Below, one piece after another: positions 1 through 8,962 of a stretch of 64,000 nucleotides of DNA. Below the pieces are notes generated by a model, which searched no databases, was not told where the DNA came from, and saw only the letters and a program-made list of their open reading frames with translations. The position numbers and the translations under genes are program-made. This stretch comes from Aquisphaera insulae (GTDB lineage Bacteria; Planctomycetota; Planctomycetia; Isosphaerales; Isosphaeraceae): contig NZ_JAALJH010000030.1 of assembly GCF_011064615.1 (NCBI RefSeq), forward strand, positions 30,761 to 94,760, in the 5' to 3' direction. Each line of letters begins with the position of its first letter. Position 1 is the stretch's first letter.

Positions 1-3000
1 CGAGGAGCGGGCCAGGAGCGACTGGGACATCATCCACGGGCCGGGCAGCTCGAGGGTCGTGGGGCGACCGCCCGGATCCGTGCCGTCGTTCCAGATCCGG
101 AGGGTACGCGAATCGAGGGCGACGAGCCGGCCTTCGGAGTCGAACCGGACCGTGTTCTTGCCGTCCATCTCTCGGCCTCGATTGCGGCCCCGTTCCGAGC
201 CGCGCGGGGCGGCCTCGGGAGCCGTCCCCGGGTCGGATCGCCCGCCGGTGCAGCGATTGCCGCCGTCCCGATAGAACCAGACGTCGCCGTTGGCGCAGCC
301 GATGGCGAGGCCGCCGCCGGGCCGGAAGTCCATCGACAGGGGCCACGAATCGAACCCGCCGATCTGGACTCGCGCCGCCGAGTCATTCACCCGCCAGACC
401 TGCGTGGTCGACATGCGGCCGGACGCGAAGAGGGTCATGCCGTCGGGCGTGAATCCGAAGTCGGTGATGAAGTCCGCGACCGGCAGCACGGCCACGACCC
501 GGTGTGAGGCCACGTCCCAGATCTCGAGGCTGTTGATCGTCGCGGTCGCCAGCAGCGTCCCCTGGTGGTTGAACCGCATCAGCCGCGGCGTGCCCCGCGG
601 GTCCGCCAGGCTCGTGAGCAGCCGTCCCCCCTCCCGGTCCCGGTCCCAGAGCTGGATCGTGTTTCCCGCGGCGACGGCCATCAGGTTGTTCGCGCCCAGC
701 GAGACCGACAGGACCATCTCGGACTGGGTGTCGATCTGGTTCCGGAGCTGGCCGTCGGACAGGTCGTGGAGGAGGACCGAGAGGGTGGTGCCGTGGAACT
801 GCGCGATGGCGACCGACTTGCTGTCGGGGCTGAAGGCCGGCCAGGGCATCATGAACATGCCCCCGCGGCGCGGGCTATCCCCCCCCGAGGCCTGGAGGGT
901 GGCCAGCGGCTGCTCGAGGTGGCTCGTGTCCCAGAGCAGGATCTCGGGCTCGGGGCCCTCGGGGCGTCCCCCCGGGGGACCGCCCGCGTCCCGCCGGCCC
1001 TGGCCACGGCCGCGCGGCGACTCGGCGATCTCCTCGATCGTGATCAATCGATCGCCGGTCGGGCTGGCGAAGACGCTCTGGACCCGCCGCCCGGGGCGGA
1101 CCACGTCCCGGATCACCGAGCCGTTGCGGATGTCGTACAGCCTCAGGACGTCGTCGGATCGCGGCCCGTCCTCCTCCGGCAGGAGGGCGAAGAGGACGTT
1201 CCGCGCCAGGGTCATGTGCCGGCCCCACCAGCGGCCGCCCCGGCCGCCGAATCCCGGGCCAATGCCCTTGCCCCCGGGCGAATTCGGCCTGGATCCGGAC
1301 GCGTTTCCTGCCGTCGGATTCGCCGCGTCCGCCGCGGCCGGTGAGGCCGACGGCGCGGCATCCAGGCCGATGGTCGCGAACCGCTGCCGCTGGGGGACGT
1401 TCCAGAGGCTGATCTCGGACCCGTTCTCGGACAGGGCCGCCAGCACCGAGCCGTCGGATCCCAGCTCGATCCCCCGCGATGACCCGGTCGGGAAGGCCGG
1501 GAGGGCGACGACGTCGCGGAGCATCAGGAACTCGACGGCCTGCTCGCGGAGCCTCTCCGGCGAGAGCGCCGAGGCCTGGTCGGCCGTGGCCGCCGCCTCC
1601 GGGTTGCCCATGTTGCGGATCAGGTCCAGCCCCTTGGACCTCCGATCGGGCAGGTCGGAGACCAGCAGGTTCGCCGCGTTGGCCGAGAGCGCCCAGCGGG
1701 CGGCGGCCCGGGCCTTCTCGGCCTCGCTGGCCTTCTCCCCCAGGGCGACCTCGGTCGCCTTGCCGGCTCGCCTCGCCTCGTCGCGCTCGGCCAGGATCCG
1801 GCCGTACGCATAGGTCGCGATCCCGAGCACCGCGACGGTCGCCACCGTCGTGACGGTGGTGATCCCGGGGTGGCGCCGGGCCACCCGCCAGGCCCGGCCG
1901 ACGGGGCTGATCCGGCGGGCGCGGACCGGCTCGCTGTTGAGGAACCGGGCCAGGTCCTCGGCCAGCGCCACGGCCGTCTCGTAGCGGTCGCCGGGGCGCT
2001 TGGCCAGGGTCTTGAGGACGATCGTCTCCAGGTCGAGCGGGACCCGCCGGTTGAGCTGGCGGGGCGGGATCGGCTCCCGCCCGCCGATCTGGTCGAGCAG
2101 CTCGGCGGCGCTCGAGCCGTCGAAGGGAGGTCGGAGGGTGAGCAGCTCGTAGATCGTGGCGCCCAGGCTGTAGACGTCGGTCCGCGCGTCGATGCGTCCG
2201 GTGCGGGCCTGTTCCGGGCTCATGTAACGCGGGGTGCCCAGGAGGCTGTCGTGGTGGGTCATCCCCGGATCGGCGAGCCGTCGCGCCAGGCCGAAGTCGG
2301 TCACCCAGATGTTCCCCTGGGCGTCGATGAGGAGGTTGGACGGCTTGACGTCGCGGTGGATCACCCCCTGGTGGTGGGCATGGCCGAGGGCCTCGGCGGC
2401 CTGGAGGCCCACCTCCGCGACCCAGCGGAAGTAGGCCGATCCGCGCGGGGGCTCGAAGGGGGTGGCCGCCGCGTCGTCCTGGGCGTGCGGATGCGCCTGG
2501 AGCATCGAGGCCGTCCTCCCCACCCCCGTCTCCAGGAGCTCGAGCTCGAGGAGCCGGGATCGCCCGCGATCGAGCGTCCCCCCGCTCAGCCCCTGCCAGG
2601 AGCCGGTCGGGTCGTCGCCGGCCCCGGGGGATCGTCGCGGCGGCGAGATGTCGCCCAGGGATGGGATCGGGGACGGCGAGCCGTCGCTCGACGACGCGTG
2701 CGTGCGTCGCCACGGGAGTCCGGACGAGACGCGGACCCAGAGCCGATTGAATCGCGAGCTGATGTCCGTCGACCCGCCCAGCCCGGAGCCGCCGTCGTGG
2801 CCGCTGCCGACGGCCGATCGTCCCGTCGAGAAGGCGCCGGGCCGGGCCTGGCGGAGGTGGCGGAGGACCCGGTCCAGGCCGCTCCCCTCGATCCGCTGCA
2901 TGGCGTAATAGCAGAGGCCGCCGGCCTGGCCCACGTCGAAGACGGGGACGATGTGGGTGTGGTGCAATCCCGCCGCGGTCTTCGCCTCGTTGAGGAAACG

Positions 3001-3447
3001 CCGCCGGGCCGAGGAGTCGGGGGCGGCATGCGTCCCCAGGACCTTCAACGCCACCGGCCGGTCCAGCCCCACGTGGAGGGCCTCGTAGACCGTCCCCATG
3101 CCGCCGCGGCCGAGCTCGCGGACCACCCGGTAGCCGGCGATCCTCCTCCCCGACTCGAGATTCCGCCCCGGGCCCCCGCCGGGCGTCGAGCCGCTCCCCA
3201 CCAGCCCGTGGACCAGCTCGAGGCCCTCGAGCGCGGCCCGGACGTCGTCGCGGATGTCGGGATGGCGGTCGGCGAACTCGTCCGGGTCCGGGGCCTCGCC
3301 GTTCTCCACCAGCGAGAGGTAGGCCTCGATGACCTCGCCCAGGCGTTCGTCGTCGTCGTCGGCGCCGCGATCGGTTCCCTCGGCGGGGCCGGCCTCGCCG
3401 CGGTCCGGGTCCGCCCGGCGGCGGTCATTCTCGTCCCGGTGGCTCAT
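1..3447 (-). CDS. Ser/Thr protein kinase with C-terminal WD40-like repeats, 3' end beyond window
   Basis: The reading frame is open from an ATG at 3447 to the left edge, giving 1149 codons without a stop, so the C-terminus is missing. The N-terminal 100 residues are acidic. A Hanks-type kinase domain follows: glycine loop GRGGMGTVYE near 113-122, VALK with the ATP-binding Lys near 135, HRDVKPSN starting near 364, DFG near 384-386, and a MSPEQ activation-segment motif. Roughly residues 205-325 form a Ser/Gly/Arg-rich insert between the N-lobe and the catalytic loop. One transmembrane helix lies near 522-545, and the rest resembles a WD40 propeller with repeated LWD/IWD-type strand ends. The likely role is membrane signalling with an exported sensor propeller. 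The start overlaps the sigma factor gene by 23 nt, the usual planctomycete sigma/kinase pairing. The kinase call is firm; its signal is unknown. Confidence 0.9.
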   Translation of the reverse strand, partial: MSHRDENDRRRADPDRGEAGPAEGTDRGADDDDERLGEVIEAYLSLVENGEAPDPDEFADRHPDIRDDVRAALEGLELVHGLVGSGSTPGGGPGRNLESGRRIAGYRVVRELGRGGMGTVYEALHVGLDRPVALKVLGTHAAPDSSARRRFLNEAKTAAGLHHTHIVPVFDVGQAGGLCYYAMQRIEGSGLDRVLRHLRQARPGAFSTGRSAVGSGHDGGSGLGGSTDISSRFNRLWVRVSSGLPWRRTHASSSDGSPSPIPSLGDISPPRRSPGAGDDPTGSWQGLSGGTLDRGRSRLLELELLETGVGRTASMLQAHPHAQDDAAATPFEPPRGSAYFRWVAEVGLQAAEALGHAHHQGVIHRDVKPSNLLIDAQGNIWVTDFGLARRLADPGMTHHDSLLGTPRYMSPEQARTGRIDARTDVYSLGATIYELLTLRPPFDGSSAAELLDQIGGREPIPPRQLNRRVPLDLETIVLKTLAKRPGDRYETAVALAEDLARFLNSEPVRARRISPVGRAWRVARRHPGITTVTTVATVAVLGIATYAYGRILAERDEARRAGKATEVALGEKASEAEKARAAARWALSANAANLLVSDLPDRRSKGLDLIRNMGNPEAAATADQASALSPERLREQAVEFLMLRDVVALPAFPTGSSRGIELGSDGSVLAALSENGSEISLWNVPQRQRFATIGLDAAPSASPAAADAANPTAGNASGSRPNSPGGKGIGPGFGGRGGRWWGRHMTLARNVLFALLPEEDGPRSDDVLRLYDIRNGSVIRDVVRPGRRVQSVFASPTGDRLITIEEIAESPRGRGQGRRDAGGPPGGRPEGPEPEILLWDTSHLEQPLATLQASGGDSPRRGGMFMMPWPAFSPDSKSVAIAQFHGTTLSVLLHDLSDGQLRNQIDTQSEMVLSVSLGANNLMAVAAGNTIQLWDRDREGGRLLTSLADPRGTPRLMRFNHQGTLLATATINSLEIWDVASHRVVAVLPVADFITDFGFTPDGMTLFASGRMSTTQVWRVNDSAARVQIGGFDSWPLSMDFRPGGGLAIGCANGDVWFYRDGGNRCTGGRSDPGTAPEAAPRGSERGRNRGREMDGKNTVRFDSEGRLVALDSRTLRIWNDGTDPGGRPTTLELPGPWMMSQSLLARSS

Positions 3448-4102
3448 TCTCATATCTTAATGATCCTCCCGGGGGGCCCTCGAGGGTGCGTTTCAGCCGC
3501 TTCAGCCCGCGCGCCCAGATGCCGCGGATCGACTTCCGACTCAGCCCCACCCTGTCGCCGATCGCCTCGAAGGAGAGCCCCTCCGCGTGATAGAGCCAGA
3601 GGATGTCCGCCTCGTCCACGGGGAGGGCGCCGACGGCGTCGGCCAGCAGGACCACGAGCTCCCTGCGGCTGGCCACCTCGCTCGGGCTCGTCTGGCTCAG
3701 CGCCAGCATGTCCAGCAGCCGCCCGCCGCCCCCCTCCGAGGAGAGGTGGCCGGGCCCTTCCAGGTCCAGGGGCGCATCCAGGGCGAGGGTCCGCGTGCCG
3801 CCGGTCCGCTTGGAGCGGCTGTGATACCGCCCCAGGTCCGCGAGCTTCTGGCTGACCAGCCGCCGCAGCCACCCCACCAGGGCCGCCTCGTTCTGGCCGG
3901 TGAACTGGGGGAACTGCCGGACGACCTCGATGAGCGTCTCCTGGACCACGTCGGACAGCTCCAGCCGCTCTCGCAACCGGGGCCCCAGCCCGGTCCTCAC
4001 GATCATCCGCAGGTAGTTGCGATACAGCGCGCAGAGCTCACCCAGCGCCTCGGTTTCGCCCGCCCGCGCCCTGGACATGAGTTCGATCGGACCGTCGGCC
4101 AT
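3425..4102 (-). CDS. ECF-type RNA polymerase sigma factor (kinase-associated group)
   Basis: This 225-residue protein has a sigma region 2 at about residues 10-95 (alpha-helical, with a VVQETLIEVVRQF stretch) and a region 4 helix-turn-helix at about 165-215, seen in SFEAIGDRVGLSRKSIRGIW. A linker of about 60 residues, richer in Gly and Ser, joins them. It should direct core RNA polymerase to a specific promoter set. The gene overlaps the downstream WD40 kinase by 23 nt, so the two are probably translationally coupled and the kinase may control the factor; in planctomycetes such pairs replace the classical anti-sigma factor. The ATG at 4100-4102 has a purine-rich AAGAAG stretch upstream. No anti-sigma gene is visible nearby. 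Confidence 0.88.
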   Translation of the reverse strand: MADGPIELMSRARAGETEALGELCALYRNYLRMIVRTGLGPRLRERLELSDVVQETLIEVVRQFPQFTGQNEAALVGWLRRLVSQKLADLGRYHSRSKRTGGTRTLALDAPLDLEGPGHLSSEGGGGRLLDMLALSQTSPSEVASRRELVVLLADAVGALPVDEADILWLYHAEGLSFEAIGDRVGLSRKSIRGIWARGLKRLKRTLEGPPGGSLRYENEPPGRE

Positions 4103-4470
4103 CGGAGTCGGCTCTTCTTTCAGGCTGCCGCCCGACCGCTGCCCCGCCGTCCCGAAGGCCCGTCGCCCTCTCCCAGAGAAATAGGCGTCAGCCGGGACTG
4201 ACCTGGACCCGGGTGGTGGGAAATCCTGCGGGGGCGCCGGACGACCTTGCCTACCATGATCCGAAGCCGAGACCCCGGCGACAAGCCCCGATGCCTCGGG
4301 GAATGGGGAGTGACGAGGGAGGAGCCGGGAGCGAGGGATCGAGAATCCGGGGCGAGAAGAGGTGTGAGGAGGAAGGGGCAGGGGGGACGGCCAGACAACG
4401 GGGGACGGCCGGGCGAGAGCGGCCGGGATGTCTCCGGCCCACCGCCCCTCCGCACCCGATCCCCGCGCGC
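4103..4470. other. intergenic region upstream of the sigma factor gene
   Basis: No convincing gene is seen here. The stretch is low-complexity G/A-rich sequence on the plus strand, including a 10-bp direct repeat (GGGGACGGCC) spaced 17 nt apart near 4382-4409. It should hold the sigma/kinase promoter, but I see no confident -35/-10 pair. Confidence 0.5.
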
Positions 4471-4505
4471 AAGAAAAGGCCTCCCGCGGGTCGACGCGGG
4501 AGGCC
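4471..4505 (-). terminator. Rho-independent terminator of the PEP-CTERM gene
   Basis: Perfect 10-bp inverted repeat 4478-4487 / 4496-4505 with an 8-nt loop. Read on the minus strand the stem is followed at once by TTTTCTT (4477-4471). It lies 40 nt beyond the stop codon of the minus-strand PEP-CTERM gene. Confidence 0.8.
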
Positions 4506-4545
4506 GGAGGCGTGCTCGATGGACCCGAGGCGCGGGCCGGGGTGG

Positions 4546-5214
4546 TCAGGCGGCCGCCATGCGGCGGCGGTTCTGGACGTGTCGGCGAAGCCCCAGGCCG
4601 CCGATCGTCGTCAAGAACATGGCCACCGTGCTCGGCTCGGGGACGGCCGGGGGTGCCACGTTGTTCGAGACGAGCTGCGCCTCGATGGTCGTCTGGCCGC
4701 CGTTGCTGGAGGACGGCACCAGCAGCTTCGGATTGTCCACCAGGCTCAGGTTGGCGGTCCCGTTGCCCAGCTTGAAGGAGGAGGCGGACAGGTTGTTGAA
4801 GGTCGCCTCGACGGTGGAATGGTAGTTCCCGGTCACCGTGCCGTTGAGGACGCCGGTGATCTTGATCGGCTCCGTCGTCAGCGCGTTGTCGCCGAGCGAG
4901 ATCGGGTTCAGGGTGACGCTGAACGGCGTGTTCTTGTAGGTCGTGGTGGCGCCGTTGTTGGCGGCGATCACGAACGTGCCGAGCGCCAGGTTATCCTTGC
5001 CGGTGATCTGGATGCCGGAGTTCGTGGCCGGCAGGATGCTGATCACGTTCGCCCCGGTGATCCCCGTGGAGTCGACCTGGACGGCGGTCGAATAGCTCAT
5101 GATGCTGGGATCGGTCTTGAGAGCCGCGGCCGACGCACCGGATACGGCACAGCCGGCGAGTCCCAGGGCGATGAGCGCGTTCCGCAGCCCGGTCCACCCT
5201 CTAGTTCTGCGCAT
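4546..5214 (-). CDS. secreted PEP-CTERM sorting-domain protein
   Basis: A 222-residue exported protein. The N-terminus MRRTRGWTGLRNALIALGLA is a signal peptide ending near ASA. The body is a Thr/Asn/Gly-rich beta-strand protein typical of surface or biofilm proteins. The C-terminus carries the PEP-CTERM sorting signal: VPEPST, a short hydrophobic helix, then a basic RRHVQNRRR tail. An exosortase/archaeosortase would cleave it. I place the start at 5214 because AGGAG sits 6 nt upstream; an in-frame ATG at 5256 has no such site and would spoil the signal peptide. A strong terminator follows at 4471-4505, so the gene is probably monocistronic. No exosortase gene is in the window. Its specific function is unknown. 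Confidence 0.88.
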   Translation of the reverse strand: MRRTRGWTGLRNALIALGLAGCAVSGASAAALKTDPSIMSYSTAVQVDSTGITGANVISILPATNSGIQITGKDNLALGTFVIAANNGATTTYKNTPFSVTLNPISLGDNALTTEPIKITGVLNGTVTGNYHSTVEATFNNLSASSFKLGNGTANLSLVDNPKLLVPSSSNGGQTTIEAQLVSNNVAPPAVPEPSTVAMFLTTIGGLGLRRHVQNRRRMAAA

Positions 5215-5254
5215 CTTTTCCTCCTGAAAAGCTGGGATTGTGTCCTCACAATCC
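5215..5254 (-). promoter_or_regulatory. two small inverted repeats in the PEP-CTERM gene leader
   Basis: CTTTTC (5215-5220) and GAAAAG (5226-5231) flank the AGGAG Shine-Dalgarno, placing it in a 5-nt loop. Directly upstream is a perfect 8-bp inverted repeat GGATTGTG-TCCT-CACAATCC (5235-5254). Both could fold in the mRNA leader, and the second could instead be a protein-binding palindrome. Confidence 0.4.
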
Positions 5255-5654
5255 ATTCACGTCGCGAAGGTCATCGTCTGGACTCGAGGCGTGACATCCC
5301 TTCCTGGACTGCGGACCGCCTCGCCGGCTACACCGGTCGAGACCGAGGGGACGCAGGGAAGACGAACGACACGTGACATCGGGTCACATCCCGCGAGGCC
5401 CGGACGCAACTCGGGCGGGCCGGCGAGGTCGGGTCAAGCATGGCCGTGAACGAAGGGAGCAATGACGTGATCGAATGCCGGGCATCCGAGCCCTCCTTCG
5501 CCAAACTCGGCCATGTCTTCCGTCGTCGCCTGCCCCGGGTGTGAGCGAACGGCGGGAAGATACTCCGAACCGGCGGGGCTGTAAATTCGAGTTTGGCGGA
5601 TCTTGAGTCTTTCCTCGCGATTTTTCTCGGATTCCGGAGGCCGTCTCGGGATCA
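5255..5654. other. intergenic region between the PEP-CTERM gene and priA 3' end
   Basis: I see no gene, RNA or convincing promoter in these 400 bases. The part near 5574-5640 is more AT-rich than its surroundings and may hold the promoter of the PEP-CTERM gene. Confidence 0.5.
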
Positions 5655-8048
5655 TCACAGCGTGCTTGTAGGATCCACGTCGATGGCCAGCTCGACGCCC
5701 CCCGGCGGCGGCACGCGCGCCGGGACGGCATGAAGCAGGGTCTGGAGCGGCCGTGCCGTCAGGCACCGCAGGTGGAGGTGGAAGCGGTAGAGGTTGCGGA
5801 TCTTGAGGATGGGTGCCGGGGCGGGCCCGAGGAACCGGACCGAGGGCTCGGCGGCCTCGCGAAGCGCCGATCCGAGTCGTTTCATGTACTCCTCGACGAC
5901 CGCTTCCTCGGGGCCACGCGCGATGACGCGTGCGATTCGCCAGAAGGGGGGCCGCTCATAGGTCAGCCGCTCGGGCAGCTCGACGGCGACGAAGCCTTCG
6001 TAGTCGTGATTCACCGCGTGCGCGATCGCGGCGTGCTCGGGGGTGTAGGTCTGGACGAGGACCCTGCCGGGCTTCTCTCCCCGGCCGGTCCGGCCGGCGA
6101 CCTGGGCCACGAGCTGGAACGTCCGCTCCGCGGCCCGGAAGTCCGGCAGATGGAGCGCCGTGTCGGCGTTCACCACGCCCACCAGCGTGACGTTGGGGAA
6201 ATCCAGGCCCTTGGCGATCATCTGGGTGCCGAGCAGGATGTGGACCTCGCCCGCCTTGAAGGCGGCCAGCACCTCCTCATGGCTGCCGGGCCGCCGCATC
6301 GTGTCCGAGTCCATCCGCCGCACCACGCGGCCCGGGAAGGCCTCGATCACCTCCCGCTCCAGCCGCTCGGTGCCGATGCCGCCGTAATGCAGCCCCTGGG
6401 CGCCGCAGGACGGGCAGGCCGGGGGGCAGGGCCGCTCGGCGTCGCAGGTGTGGCAGAGGAGGAGCCGCCTCCCCTTGTGGTGGGTCATCGCCACGTCGCA
6501 GGCGTGGCACTTCACCACGCCCCCGCAGTGCGGGCAGATCACGAACGTGTGGAAGCCGCGCCGGTTCAGGAGCAGGATCACCTGGCCGCCGTCCTCGAGG
6601 GCCCGATGCACCGCCGTGCGGAGGCTCTCGCTCAGCCCCCCCGTGAACTTCTTCTCCCTCCGGAGGTCGATGATGTCCACGTCCGGCATCGGCCGGCCCT
6701 CGACCCGGGATGGCATCGAGAGCCTGACGTAGCGGCCGCGATCGGCGTTCCGCCAGCTTTCGAGGGCCGGCGTCGCCGAGCCCATGAGCACCGGGACGCG
6801 CTCGAGCTGCGCCCGCTTCACCGCGACGTCGCGCGCGTGATACCGGGGCACCGTCTCCTGCTTGAACGTGCTCTCGTGCTCCTCGTCGATGACGATCAGG
6901 CCGAGCCGTCGCGTCGGGGCGAAGATGGCCGAGCGGGCACCGACCACCACCTGCACCTCCCCCTCGGCGATGCTCTGCCAGTGCCGATGCCGCTCCACGT
7001 CGCTGAGGTGGCTGTGGAGCACGGCCACCCGGTCGAACCGGCGGCGGAACCGGCGGATCGTCTGGGGAGTCAGGCTGATCTCCGGCACCAGGACGATGGC
7101 CTCGCGGCCCCGCGCCACCGCCTGCTCGATGGCCGAAAGGTAGACCTCCGTCTTGCCGCTCCCGGTGACGCCGTGGATCAGGAACGGGGCGAAGCCGTCA
7201 CCCGCCAGCGCCGGCCGCAGGGCGGCCATCACCGCATCCTGTTCCGGCGTGAGCGTCGGGCCGGATCCCCCCCGGGGGTGCGAATCGGGCAGCACCGGCG
7301 GTCCGTTGGTCACCCTCAGGTCCGGCTCGCCCTCGCCCTCGACGTCGTCCGGCTCGGTGGCCTCCGAGAGCCCGACGCGCCGCTTCACCGAATGGATCAG
7401 GCCGAGCCGCCGGAGCGCCAGGATCGGGGCCGTCGTGCACCGCGCCCGCCGGCAGACGTCGGCGATCGTCAGGGGGCCGGTCGCCCGGCAGAGGGTCTCC
7501 AGCGCCGCGGCCTGCTTGGGGGAGAGCCGCGGCTTGAGGGTCTGATCCCGGAGCGCCTCCCGCGTCTCCTCCGGCACCAGGAGGAAGGTTCCCACCCGGG
7601 TGCCCGCCTGGTTCCGGACCCCCGCCGGCACCGCCGAGTCGAGCGCCTGGCCCCACGAGCAGACGTAATAGTCCGCCATCCAGCGGGTCAGCTCGAGCAT
7701 CCCCGCGTCGATCAGCGGGGCCGGGTCGAGGACCTCGATCACTTCCTTCAATCGCGCCGGGTCCAGGCCGTCGGGGGGCGACTGCTCCACGCTCACGCAG
7801 TAGCCGACGGCCGGCCGGTTCCCCCTGCCCAGCGGGACCCGGACCCGCTGGCCGGGCCGGATCGACGCCGCCAGCCGCAGGCCGCAATGATAGGTGAGGA
7901 CCTGATCGATGGGGCGATTGACGACGATCCCCGCGAACAGCCCGCCCCCCGCTCGAGGGGCGACGCGGTCCGCCCCGAACCAGGGCTCGGGCGATTCTTC
8001 GGGGGAAGATTCGCCGGCCTGTCCTTCGCCCTCGAACATGGTTGACAA
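5655..8048 (-). CDS. priA: primosomal replication restart helicase PriA
   Basis: This 797-residue SF2 DNA helicase restarts stalled forks by binding branched DNA and loading the primosome. In order: an N-terminal DNA-binding region (about 35-160), a winged-helix segment, Walker A GVTGSGKTE at 293-301, Walker B DEEH at 388-391, then the zinc-binding insert with four CxxC-type pairs (CPHC, CHAC, CHTC, CPSC, about 506-556), and motifs V/VI ending in AGRTGRG. Length fits the family. The frame opens with TTG at 8048; an ATG lies three codons in, at 8039, and neither has a strong ribosome-binding site, so the exact start is uncertain. The gene is divergent from nadD, 192 bp away. Confidence 0.95.
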   Translation of the reverse strand: MSTMFEGEGQAGESSPEESPEPWFGADRVAPRAGGGLFAGIVVNRPIDQVLTYHCGLRLAASIRPGQRVRVPLGRGNRPAVGYCVSVEQSPPDGLDPARLKEVIEVLDPAPLIDAGMLELTRWMADYYVCSWGQALDSAVPAGVRNQAGTRVGTFLLVPEETREALRDQTLKPRLSPKQAAALETLCRATGPLTIADVCRRARCTTAPILALRRLGLIHSVKRRVGLSEATEPDDVEGEGEPDLRVTNGPPVLPDSHPRGGSGPTLTPEQDAVMAALRPALAGDGFAPFLIHGVTGSGKTEVYLSAIEQAVARGREAIVLVPEISLTPQTIRRFRRRFDRVAVLHSHLSDVERHRHWQSIAEGEVQVVVGARSAIFAPTRRLGLIVIDEEHESTFKQETVPRYHARDVAVKRAQLERVPVLMGSATPALESWRNADRGRYVRLSMPSRVEGRPMPDVDIIDLRREKKFTGGLSESLRTAVHRALEDGGQVILLLNRRGFHTFVICPHCGGVVKCHACDVAMTHHKGRRLLLCHTCDAERPCPPACPSCGAQGLHYGGIGTERLEREVIEAFPGRVVRRMDSDTMRRPGSHEEVLAAFKAGEVHILLGTQMIAKGLDFPNVTLVGVVNADTALHLPDFRAAERTFQLVAQVAGRTGRGEKPGRVLVQTYTPEHAAIAHAVNHDYEGFVAVELPERLTYERPPFWRIARVIARGPEEAVVEEYMKRLGSALREAAEPSVRFLGPAPAPILKIRNLYRFHLHLRCLTARPLQTLLHAVPARVPPPGGVELAIDVDPTSTL

Positions 8049-8240
8049 GGCTCGTGGCCCACCCCTATCGTCGAGGATCGCCGCCGACCGTCAGCCGGTC
8101 CGGCCCCGGGCGCCTCGTCCGGGCGGCAGGGTTCGACCCCTGCCAGTTCATCGGATTTCTGCACGTTTGTCCACAGGAATGTGGCCCCGGCGGCGGCAGA
8201 TCCGGGGCGATCGTGCGGATTGTGCGGGGGCGGTGCGGAC

Positions 8241-8834
8241 ATGCGGCTGGGACTCTTCGGCGGGACCTTCGACCCCATCCACGTCGGCCACCTGATCCTG
8301 GCCGAGCACTGTCGAGAGGCCTGCCGCCTGGACCGCCTCTGGTTCGTGGTCGCCGGCGAGCCCCCCCACAAGCGCGGGGAGCGCACGCCCGCGGCGCATC
8401 GGCTGGAGATGGTCCGGATCGCGATCGCCGGCAACCCATCGTTCGAGGTCTCCGAGATCGAGACCAGCCGGCCCGGGCCGCATTACAGCGTGGACACGAT
8501 CGAGGCGCTCCGCCGGGAGCGACCCGCGGATGAGCTCTACTTCCTCATCGGCGGCGACAGCCTCGTCGACCTGCCGACCTGGCGGGACCCGGCGGGCATC
8601 GCGGAGCGAGCGACCATCGTCGTGGCCAACCGGCCGGGTTCGCCCCTCCCCGACGGCGGCAAGCTCCCGGACTTCGGCCCCGGGGCCAGGCCGCTCCAGG
8701 TCGTGGAGATCCCCCCCATCGGCATCGCCTCCACCGACCTGAGGCGGCGGCTGGCGCGGGGGCAGAGCGTCCGGTACATGATGCCCCGGGCCGTGGAAGC
8801 GTACATCGTGGCCCAGGGGCTCTACCGGGGCTGA
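8241..8834 (+). CDS. nadD: nicotinate-nucleotide adenylyltransferase
   Basis: A 197-residue cytosolic enzyme of NAD biosynthesis that joins nicotinate mononucleotide and ATP to give deamido-NAD. The nucleotidyltransferase signature GGTFDPIHVGH is at residues 7-17 and the second ATP-binding motif (ASTDLRRRL) is near the C-terminus, as in the family. I chose the ATG at 8241, which puts the signature at the usual distance from the N-terminus and follows a GGGGGCGG stretch. A longer in-frame start at 8181 adds 20 unconserved residues. It is transcribed divergently from priA and followed by a separate gene with its own ribosome-binding site. Confidence 0.95.
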   Translation: MRLGLFGGTFDPIHVGHLILAEHCREACRLDRLWFVVAGEPPHKRGERTPAAHRLEMVRIAIAGNPSFEVSEIETSRPGPHYSVDTIEALRRERPADELYFLIGGDSLVDLPTWRDPAGIAERATIVVANRPGSPLPDGGKLPDFGPGARPLQVVEIPPIGIASTDLRRRLARGQSVRYMMPRAVEAYIVAQGLYRG

Positions 8835-8962
8835 TCCGGTCCGGCAGTGGCCGGCCGGGACGGGGGCGGGCAGGGGATGGCATCAGCGCAGCCGGCGTCG
8901 GATAATGGCCGGCGTGCTCGGACCCGCCCCGCCTCGCCCACCCTCCCCAGGAGGCATCTGCC

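Noticed and set aside
341..360. Possible tRNA-like CGAATCGAACC stretch on the plus strand
   Set aside because: It lies inside the kinase coding frame and has no cloverleaf partner stems.
5730..8045. Long open frame on the plus strand opposite priA
   Set aside because: An antisense shadow of a high-GC gene; composition is Arg/Gly/His/Pro-rich, with no domain motif.
8125..8144. tRNA T-arm-like sequence (GGCAGGG-TTCGAC-CCCTGCC) between priA and nadD
   Set aside because: The loop is 6 nt instead of 7, and no matching acceptor stem, D-arm or anticodon arm is found in the flanking 70 nt.
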